From NCBI GenBank assembly GCA_009103225.1, contig RHPI01003511.1, positions 62,279 through 111,238 on the forward strand: a stretch of 48,960 nucleotides of DNA, given 5' to 3'. This DNA comes from Chlorokybus atmophyticus (taxonomy: Eukaryota > Streptophyta > Chlorokybophyceae > Chlorokybales > Chlorokybaceae). Of this stretch, positions 41,188 through 48,960 are shown one piece after another (within the stretch, counting starts at the first letter, position 1; every line of letters starts with the position of its first letter). The position numbers and the translations under genes are program-made. The notes beneath the pieces are model-generated. The model was not told the DNA's origin. It ran no database searches and worked only from the letters and a program-made list of their open reading frames with translations.

Positions 41188-41792
41188 GCTTATACATGTA
41201 CAGGCCTGTAGGCTAGGCCGATTGGACATGTCTCCCTAGGGACCTATCATGCCGCGTGCCTGTCCGCAAAGAGCACCAACCGATCATCATTGGCGCACTG
41301 TGGCGGCAGTAAACCGCTTCCGTGTCAAGCCGCTTGACTCAAGCGTCGCATGCGCCGACTATCATTGCATCCCGTAGCAACGTTGGCGGCGGCGGCGTGC
41401 AGGGTCTCGCCGCCGAGGTTGCCGGAGGGCAGGGGCAGAGGCTGCGTCGTTGGGGCGGTTACCATTGGGGCTGCTACTGCTGCTTGCCACGGGTTCAGTT
41501 CTCTTCCTTCGAGACGTGCCCACCGCGCTTGGTTCTTGCGCATGCGTGGGCTGTGGGTTGCTTTCTAGCTTACACGCTGCTTGTGATTGGGGTGGGTGAC
41601 GTACATAAGGCCTGGCGGTAGCAGCAACGCTGTGTCCTGCTGGTGGGGGTGGGTTTGGGTGCTGCGCAGAGCCGGCACCGCCATCACTCGCACTGGTGGG
41701 TGGGGTTTGGCGTTGATTTGACACACCATAGTTGGGAAACATGGTTGTGCTTGCAACTGACGACCTGATGATCATGTCAGGGCATTTAGGCG

Positions 41793-42170
41793 TTGGCGTA
41801 CTTCTCTAGAACACCTGCACTGCTGTTCAGGATTGCAGTCGGCACATGGCATAGAGTTTACTTGTGTAAGGAGGAGACTGCAGTTGGCATCCGCACAAGC
41901 CGACATAGTGCATACCTGTGTTGGGTGCCTCATGAGGGTTTTTCAACCTGCCACACAAGGTTTCAATCAACTGCGTGTCAACCTTGCACATGTGAATTAG
42001 ACAACGTAAGGATGCGTTCAGAGTTAGGCACTGAGGGGCAGACGATCGAGCTGCCCGTTGCTAGGGATGGCATCGCTCCATATGCTGACCAATCACCACT
42101 TGCTGGTAAGTGGTTCTACCGCAGACACTTTGCTGGCGCGGATGCAATTGAGATTACTATTAGGCCGTAG
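41793..42170 (+). other. Unassigned open frame, no ATG start
   Basis: A 126-codon open frame without an early ATG. The last third (TIELPVARDGIAPYADQ, then WFYRRHFAGADAIEITIRP before the stop) reads like protein, so it could be a last exon or a transposon remnant. No upstream exon was found, and the kinase 2 start follows only 270 bp later. Confidence 0.15.
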
Positions 42171-42436
42171 CTGCCATGGACATTACGCCTGTAGTTGTGC
42201 TTGCATGATGCCTTCTAGCTAGCTGGTTGCCGTTGTGAAATTGAAGTCAATGTCAAGCGCCATCAGCAAGTTTTTGTTTGTTGCAGTCATTGAGTCGCAA
42301 TTAGTTATGCTGTAGTACAATATGTTGAAAACTGAACTGATGGCTTCATGCCATGGTTGGTCGTCCAGTGGTGCAACCATAACACACTGAAGTGTGTTGC
42401 CTTGTCTCAGATATATCACCTTCGACATCACCGTCA

Positions 42437-45400
42437 ATGTCACAACGCAGCCGGACAGCATGGGGCAGGTACTGGAGTAGCAGCGTGCACCGCGCGAGAG
42501 GCTTCTGGCAGCGGAACACTGTCCTCTTCACAAGACTGGCAATGGTGGTACGTGCTTGGTTTTCTATGCTCATCCCACACGCCTTGTACAAATCTGGTTG
42601 CAAGACTTGGCCTGCTTGTGTCGTTTCACAACATTCGTTCGCAACATGATGCATGCAGTTTCTTTGTCTCAATCAAACATTTGATCTATGATTTGCTTCT
42701 TCAGTATACTCATTTCTACGTCACTGTCGCGAGTGCAGTTGCACTCGCACTCGCACTCATGTTGTCTTGCTGGCGCTCTATTGTACGTGCCAATATCCTC
42801 ATGCCTCAGGCCATCCTTGCTGTGGCTCTTGCGGTAGTCTCGCTGGTCATTATGCGTGTGAACGGCGGACACGCTGCCAACGCGGTGGATGAGCTCGCGC
42901 TGCGGTTTCGCACACAGCTGCTGCAGACCACCGAAAGCCGCGTTGTGCAGCTCCTGCGAGCAGCTGAAGTCAGCATGACATTGGCCACAACGCAGTTGAA
43001 TGACCCGGCCATTCTACCCTACATTGACGATGGCACGATTAACACCACGATCTGCTCCATCTCGTGGATGGTTGTCACTGGCACGCCATACTCCTTGAAT
43101 ACATGTGGCTATGTGTCGATTGATTGGGACGCCAAACAGCCCGGGTCCGTGTGTTTGTATAGAAAGTTTGGCGCGAATGGCACGAATATCATTGTCATGC
43201 GCTCGAAGGAGTCCGCTCCGGGGTTATGGTAGGCGCTGTTGTCTGGCCCTCGATGTGGTTTATTTGGGTGGTAGCAGTAGATTTAACTGGCTGTCTTGGC
43301 AGGTACTACCAGGTGGCGGATGCCAATGGCCATGGTGTCGGGCCAGTCCAGTCTAGACCTGTGGAGGGCAACTACTCCAGTCAGCCATGGTTCCCCGCTC
43401 TCCAGTACAATAGAACCCAGATATTGTGGATATTCACGTCAGGTGCGCATGTCCTGATGCTCTGTTGCCTGCATGCTTCAGTGGTTATGTGTGCATGTCT
43501 GGACCTCCTCCTGCTTTGCGACAGTCATGCCTTCGTTTTATAGTTGCAGTAACGTCAAGTAAGCTGTCTGTCTCTTTTCAGGAATTCTGAACAAGGACCC
43601 TCCATTTTTCCAAGTGGTAACCCCTTTGTACCAGACACCAACTGCTACAAGGGTGAGAGAGATGCACGGCAGTGCACGCACGCCTGCTGCTGTCTTCCAT
43701 GGCTGGTGTTATCAATAAATTGTGACATCACTTCTGTTGCTAATGCTGGGTGTCAACAGGCCAATGGCATATTTGCTTTGAACATCGATATACAGACTAT
43801 AAAGGATTTCTTGTTCTCTCTTGATCGCGGACATGGCGATGTGTACATCATTACAAATGATGGGCTATTGATCAGTGCATCTCAAGGTGCATTGTACCAA
43901 ATTCGGCCCGATCAGCCCAGCATCCTGCGCGCCACAGACTCGGACATCCCCAGCATCAGAGAGTCGGCCCTCTTTCTGCAAAACGCGGGAGTGTTCAATA
44001 GCACCATGGTGTCTCGGCTCCAAGTCACGCTGAATACTAAAGTCCTGATGGAGGCGTATTATCTGGATGCTCAGAATCTGACGTTCGCAAACCTAAACCT
44101 CATTGTTGTGCTTGTACTGCCAAGGTATTTCACCGCTTATGCTACTGTACGATTAGCTTCGCTTGGTTGCATTCTGAACGCAGCACGGGATGCAGGGTCT
44201 GCTGACACAACAGTTGTGGCATGCAGGTCATTTCTGTTGAAGCAGATTAGCAACAGCTATCGCACCACAATTATTGGGTTGAGTTTCATGGCCGTTGGCG
44301 TGTTGCTGGTGGGCTGCCTGGTAAGTGTGCACAGTCTCAGCTGCATTATAATGATATGTGGCTCCATTGAGACATGTATGCCAACCCCGTGCTTGTGCGC
44401 TTCGCAGCTGGTATTCACGGTTGGTACGTGTGGGGTGTCGAGGGAAGTCAGGCTGAAGAATTGGCTTTCCATTGCTTGCCAGGAGCTGGACCAGTTGAAC
44501 CAGAGGTATTTGAGAGCTAAGCAGGACGCAGAGGCTGCTACCGAAGCCAAATCGGTGAGTTGGGACCGGAAGTTGTCATTGGCCATAACACTTGCATCAT
44601 GCTTATCATCTTATGTTGTGCATGTGCAATGTGCAGGCATTTCTTTCCACGCTGTCCCACGAGCTTAGGTGGGCACACATTGATATCACGCTGCATGCCT
44701 TATCACCGTTTGCTTTTGAAGCCTTGTCCTCTCTGATGCTCGCTAACACTACACAGGACCCCGCTGACGGGCGTCCTCGGCTTTGTTGACATACTGTTGA
44801 CCAACCCCGACGTGCACAAGGAGCACCAGGATTGCTTGCGTCAAGTTGAGGGGTGCTCTATCACTCTGCTGCAATTATTGAACGATCTGCTGGACATGTC
44901 GAAGATCACAAGTGGCAAGGTCAGAGCACACAATTTGCTACGCATACCTGTGTGCATCGGACTTTCATATGCAACGTGGTAACAGCTGGAGCTGGAGGAG
45001 TCGGAGTTTAATTTGGTCACAGTGCTGGAAGGTGTAGTGGACATGTACAGTCCCAAGGCCCAGGAGAGTGGCGTAGAGCTTGTGCTCGACCTCTCGAGCG
45101 CTGTTCCAGAGCATGTGGTGGGTGATGAGGTAAGCTTTGGTCATGGCTTCCAAGTCGCACGTACGCGGCAACAACCTTTTGCTAATGCATCTGCACGGTA
45201 CATAGGCTCGCGTGCGCCAGATCTTCCTCAACCTGGTGTCCAACTCCGTCAAGTTCACCAAAGCGGGTCATGTAGTTGTGCGGGTGAGTTTCGCATGCCA
45301 TTGGCCAGGGTTGACGCAGCGGCTGCCGCTTAACAGAGCCTTGTCTTCATAGGGCAACGCGGTTGAGGCAGAAACTGTCGCTGGCAATGGTGCTCGAGCT

Positions 45401-47116
45401 GCCGTGCTGTGCTTTTCCGTTGACGACACGGGTACTTGTGAACCTTTGCCAGAGTCAGCCCCAACACATGGGGTCAGCTGCGCTATTGTTGGAAGTGGTC
45501 ACCTTGGATTGTGGCGCAGGTATTGGCATCCCTGCTGATCGGCGGGAGGCCGTGTTTGAGCCTTTTGTGCAGGTGGACGCTACTTCAACACGACAGTTTG
45601 GAGGTTTGGTTTTGCCCTGAGTACTGCATGCCCGTGGTTGTACAAGTCACTTAGCACTGCCACTTGACCATTTGCTATGTCTCTGTGTCATTGCCTGCGC
45701 GTGTGTGACCGTTGTCATTGACACAGGTACTGGGCTGGGATTACCCATCTGTAAGAACCTGCTGGCGTTGATGGGAGGGGACATTTGCATTGCCGACAAG
45801 CCGCCTCCTGGCACGCGTGTGGAGGTCAAGATGCCCGTTAAGGTTCCTTCAGCTCAGCCGGTAAAGTCAGCGCCATGCTGTTTGCTCTCTGGTGCATGCA
45901 GTTGAAGCCAGCCATGACTCACAGCACAGCACCTGTCCTTGTTGTACTGATCAGTTGCCTTTGTATGCCCAGCAAAAGGTTGATGGGGATCGGAGCGGAT
46001 TGTCTTGGACCAATGCATCCCTCAGGGCCGCGTCTGTGGTGCTCCTCATGCGGAAGGGCCTGGCACGGTCAATGGCGCAGGCGGCACTATTGTCCCGACA
46101 GGCGGTGGTCATTGCTCCCGAGAATGTTGACGAGCTGCAGCATCAGAGCAAGGGCATGTCGGCAGGACCCAGCCAATCAGTAATTGTTGTATTGGACACC
46201 GACTGGCCAATGGATCAGCCATGCGGTCAACCTCTGCATGCTGTCATCTCAGATATGATGCAGAGTATCTTGCTTGAACGCTGCGTGCTGGTTGTTGGCG
46301 CCGCGATGGATGGATCCCTGCTGCCAGGCCTTGAGCGGATACAGGGCGTGCACGTGATGCGCGTGCGCAAGCCTCTGCATCCCGTGCGGGTTGTGAAGAG
46401 CGTGACTGCGGCATTGCAGCGGTCAATGGCACCAGACACCGACTCCCCTGGCAGGCCAAGTCCTGTCCAGTCCACCCAAAGCAGCCCGCAGCAATACGAT
46501 TTGCATGGCTTGAAGGTCCTGCTGGCCGAGGTGAGTCCATTCATGCCAGAGAGACATACAACACCAGTCTTGGCATCAGAGCTTGTTGATGTGCACTAAT
46601 CCGGCACTTGACAGGACAACGTGGTGAATCAGAAGCTTGTCTGCACCCTGCTGCGGCGCCAAGGGGCGGAAGTCACGGTGGTCGGTGACGGCGCGCAGGC
46701 CGTGGCAGCAGTCGCTCAACAGGAATTTGATGTGGTCTTCATGGATGGACAGGTGGGGCAATACGCATACATAGGGTGTGCAATGCAAGGTACTGTCAGG
46801 CCCTGAGTTCGCTTCCTTTGCTTGCGTGGCAGATGCCGGTGAAGTCAGGTTATGAAGCCACGAAAGAGATACGCCATAGCGAAAAAGGCACGGGCCGCCA
46901 CTTGCCCATTGTTGCACTGACAGCACATGCTGGTGCTGAGGTAGGAGTCTCTTCGTCGGTCTTGAGTGATTGTGTGTATGCATTGATGTCAATTCAAGTT
47001 GCTGTATACAGGAGGAGCACACGTCCCTGTCCAGTGGCCTGGATGCCTACCTGGTCAAGCCCATCAGCGTTAGTGCATTGTATGCAACAGCTGCACGCTA
47101 TCGCCGGCAGCGGTGA
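42437..47116 (+). CDS. Hybrid sensor histidine kinase 2 (dCache-like sensor, HK, receiver-like, receiver)
   Basis: Eighteen exons (42437-42547, 42810-43228, 43303-43442, 43582-43652, 43760-44124, 44227-44320, 44408-44554, 44637-44668, 44757-44919, 44986-45129, 45206-45283, 45353-45431, 45520-45603, 45727-45860, 45973-46530, 46615-46752, 46833-46940, 47012-47116) give 989 residues. It is a paralogue of the divergent kinase 1 with the same order: TM1 (ILAVALAVVSLVIM, about 39-52), a sensor with VTPLYQ, GIFALNIDI and YIITNDGLLISASQG, TM2 (IIGLSFMAVGVLLVGCLLVF), a linker, H-box SHELRTP (His457), N-box NLVSNSVKFTK, G1 DDTGIGIP, G2 GGTGLGLP. A receiver-like domain (VVLDTDWP, VRKPLHP) precedes a receiver with AEDN, Asp917 in VFMDGQMP, ALTA and LVKP. 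All catalytic motifs are intact, so it should autophosphorylate and pass phosphate to a histidine phosphotransfer protein. The ligand is unknown. The ATG at 42437 precedes the block WQRNTVLFTRLAM shared with kinase 1. Confidence 0.94.
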
Positions 47117-48374
47117 CACAGAATGTTGTGGCGCGGAGCCATCAAGCATAATCTCTGCGCAAACATCGTGGTTGCCGTGACACTGCAGGGCGTCAGGCGT
47201 ACAAACACTGGCAGGCTTGAAACAAAGGTATTGCCCATCTTATTGCTGCAGTTCAGTTTGGCTTACAGTGAGCAGAACAGAAGTATATCTCGCCTTCCAC
47301 AGACCCAAAACGCAAGGCCTAGGTGACACCACGCGCCCCTGCTGGCTTGGTGAAGTGTGTGCAAATGCGTACAGCACGCATTCTGGCGGCAGCCCCTAAG
47401 CAAACGCCAAGAACATGAACAGCAGCGGGTGTGACAAGACGACCGTGCGGCAATAGCTCGCGTGGCGGCTGATGTGCGTTGCATCATCACTGACATCGAC
47501 CATAGACATCAGCGCTAGGATCTTATCCAGTTGTGCAAGCAACTTGTAGTGTAATGTCAATTGCCAACACATTTACATGGACTATCTTCTGGCTCCAGTT
47601 ATGCATTTCCAGCCCTGGTTGTGCAATGATTGCTTGCACATCATGTTGGCCTTGGATGCAGGGCTTTTCATGTGCTTGTCACTGACAAATGCGCATGCAT
47701 GGGCTGATTGGAACCTGTACTGCCAGGTCTGCTGGTGGTTAGCAACAGTCTGCTACTTGTCCTATCCTTGCTACTTGTCCTACCCGCCCTTGCCTGCTTC
47801 TTGCACGCACGTAGTTAGCAGCACGCACGTAGTGTAGCTGCCCGCTGCTTGATTGCTTTCTTGTTTGCTGGCTCGTGTCTAGGTGTGCTGCTGTCTGCCT
47901 GAGTGCTATGTTGTGATTCTTTGCATCAGCAACACATGGACAGTCTATGCATTTAGGTATGATGGTTTGGGAAGTCTATGTAGGCATCTCATGGTTTATG
48001 TAGTGTATCAAAGGTGCAAGAGGGAATTTGTACATGCACAACCTGCTGTGCAATGCCACAAACACTCACCATCTCGACCACCGGGATAAGGCGGTTACAT
48101 GCTACTCACTGATTGTGCAGGGCTTATGTGTGCACAAACAGATAGCTACTACTAGACTTGCACACGCGCAAGCCATAACATCGCAAGGGACCAGGTCAAT
48201 GCTTGATCAACCTCCACACTTCTTGGGGGCGCAGGTGAAACATCAAAGGGTGACACGGGTTGGGCAGATGAGAGCAGGTTATTAGGCGCACGGTTTGGAA
48301 CTACTGCATAGACCGCTACATGGACCGAATGGTATGAAAGGGGCCACCTGATCCCCCCCACCACCACCACCACC

Positions 48375-48375
<1 letters not shown>

Positions 48376-48411
<36 letters not shown>
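48376..48411. repeat. (CA)n microsatellite
   Basis: About 18 CA units, flanked by CCACCACC on the left and a C-run on the right. Confidence 0.95.
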
Positions 48412-48412
<1 letters not shown>

Positions 48413-48584
48413 ACCCCACCCCCCATTGGTACATCAAGCAACAAGACATCAGGATTTATCCGCAGCTTTCTACGTGACGATAACAATGCCTCGTCACAAC
48501 AGTGCTATACTTCTCAGGCCCTTTGTGACCATTGCATAATCACAGGTGGGTGAGTGGTTGAATACCGTACTTGCTCAAATAGAA

Positions 48585-48885
48585 TCCCCCCCTTTGCACA
48601 GGAGCCCCACCCCTTTATATGAAGGGGGCTTGTATTTAGGCGGCTTCAATTGCAATGGGGGGCCTCCATTTGGTGCGAGTTATGATGTTATTTATGCAAA
48701 TCGCGCGCATCATAAGTGTGACACTTGATGCGCGCGATCCACACATGAAGCAGCAACAACTCGCGTCAGGCGGAACCGACTGAGCACAATGGGCCCCATT
48801 GTGTCATGCGGCCGTTTGTAACCGGTCGGGGAGCTTGTAAGTGTTTACATAAGCCCCCAATCCTTTTTGTCAGGGGAGTTTATAG
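48585..48885. repeat. G/C-tract repeats similar to the left edge of the window
   Basis: Sequences of the form CCCCnnCCCTTTnTATnAAGGnGGCTT at 48595-48670, and a shorter variant at 48850-48885, resemble bases 15-85 of the window. They look like copies of one short dispersed repeat that is itself partly palindromic. The variant ends right where the kinase 2 copy begins. Confidence 0.4.
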
Positions 48886-48960
48886 GGATGGTTGTCACTG
48901 GCACGCCATACTCCTTGAATACATGTGGCTATGTGTCGATTGATTGGGACGCCAAACAGC
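48886..48960 (+). pseudogene. Start of an exact copy of kinase 2 exon 2, cut by the window end
   Basis: Bases 48886-48960 are identical to 43066-43140, inside the sensor-coding exon 2 of kinase 2 (VVTGTPYSLNTCGYVSIDWD). The copy begins mid-exon with no coding sequence before it, and it continues past the window. It may be a truncated paralogue, a duplication in progress, or an assembly duplicate. Confidence 0.9.

Larger units (their letters stand above)
38831..42436. other. Divergent intergenic region between the two histidine kinases
   Basis: About 3.6 kb with no confidently supported gene; only the weak exon-like pair at 38861-39167 and a 126-codon frame at 41793-42170. It contains a (GCC)n run at 40394-40418, an inverted telomere-like pair TTAGGG/CCCTAA at 40440-40456, a perfect long hairpin at 40899-40958, and further short palindromes up to 41260. 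Promoters of both kinases should lie at its ends. Confidence 0.5.
47117..48885. other. Intergenic region downstream of kinase 2, repeats only
   Basis: No gene is seen. It contains a TGTAA about 430 bp after the stop, a tandem pair of TGCTACTTGTCCTA units at 47752-47785, a diverged arm of the foldback element at 47997-48055, a (CA)n microsatellite at 48376-48411, and G/C-tract repeats from 48585 to 48885. Confidence 0.5.

Noticed and set aside
41322-41775. Frames on both strands rich in Gly/Trp or Pro/Ser/Arg
   Set aside because: They overlap each other in GC-rich DNA with no recognisable motif, so neither could be preferred.

Overview
This is nuclear DNA of an intron-rich eukaryote, most likely a flagellated green alga or a close relative. 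The pointers are a SPAG6/PF16 axonemal protein, a plant-type eIF4B with repeated SRADEDSNWG motifs, a telo-box in that gene's first intron, a protein resembling the land-plant ASG1-like family, and hybrid histidine kinases with a plant-like HK / receiver-like / receiver output. I infer the lineage from gene content and did no phylogeny. Ten multi-exon protein genes could be joined exon by exon so that every splice phase closes. They contain 82 introns, of which seven appear to use a GC rather than GT donor.

Layout: SPAG6 (1424-4190, +) with a 306-bp (CT)n tract in an intron; an ASG1-like gene lacking its 5' end (7761-5786, -); an intergenic exact copy of part of SPAG6 (9110-9664); a membrane-anchored EGF-repeat exostosin-type glycosyltransferase (10160-14004, +); eIF4B (14956-16600, +); a type II membrane coiled-coil protein with a GT2-like domain lacking a DxD motif (20355-17039, -), head to head with deoxyhypusine synthase (20479-22305, +); a gene-poor, AT-rich stretch holding a decayed PGAP1 tail and an assembly gap; the GPI inositol-deacylase PGAP1 (29035-25281, -); an Aurora-like kinase (30808-32876, +); and two divergently transcribed paralogous hybrid histidine kinases (38830-34256, - and 42437-47116, +) separated by about 3.6 kb of palindrome-rich DNA. 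At the end of the window an exact copy of part of the second kinase begins (48886-48960).

The genes do not form one pathway. DHS (hypusination of eIF5A) and eIF4B both serve translation. PGAP1 and the two glycosyltransferase-like proteins belong to the secretory pathway. SPAG6, and perhaps the Aurora-like kinase by analogy with Chlamydomonas CALK, relate to flagella. The two kinases are transmembrane sensors of a multistep phosphorelay, and their array is the most system-like part of the window.

The most interesting features are the sensor-kinase pair with extensive intron turnover and a 14-nt microexon in an ATP-lid motif, the high share of GC-AG introns, gene-fragment copies in intergenic DNA (some possibly assembly artefacts), a perfect 23-bp-arm hairpin between the kinases, and a foldback element with a second copy elsewhere. 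There are two N gaps (10830-11024 and 24108-24465) and two single Ns (3556, 9665) that sit directly at or close after simple repeats.
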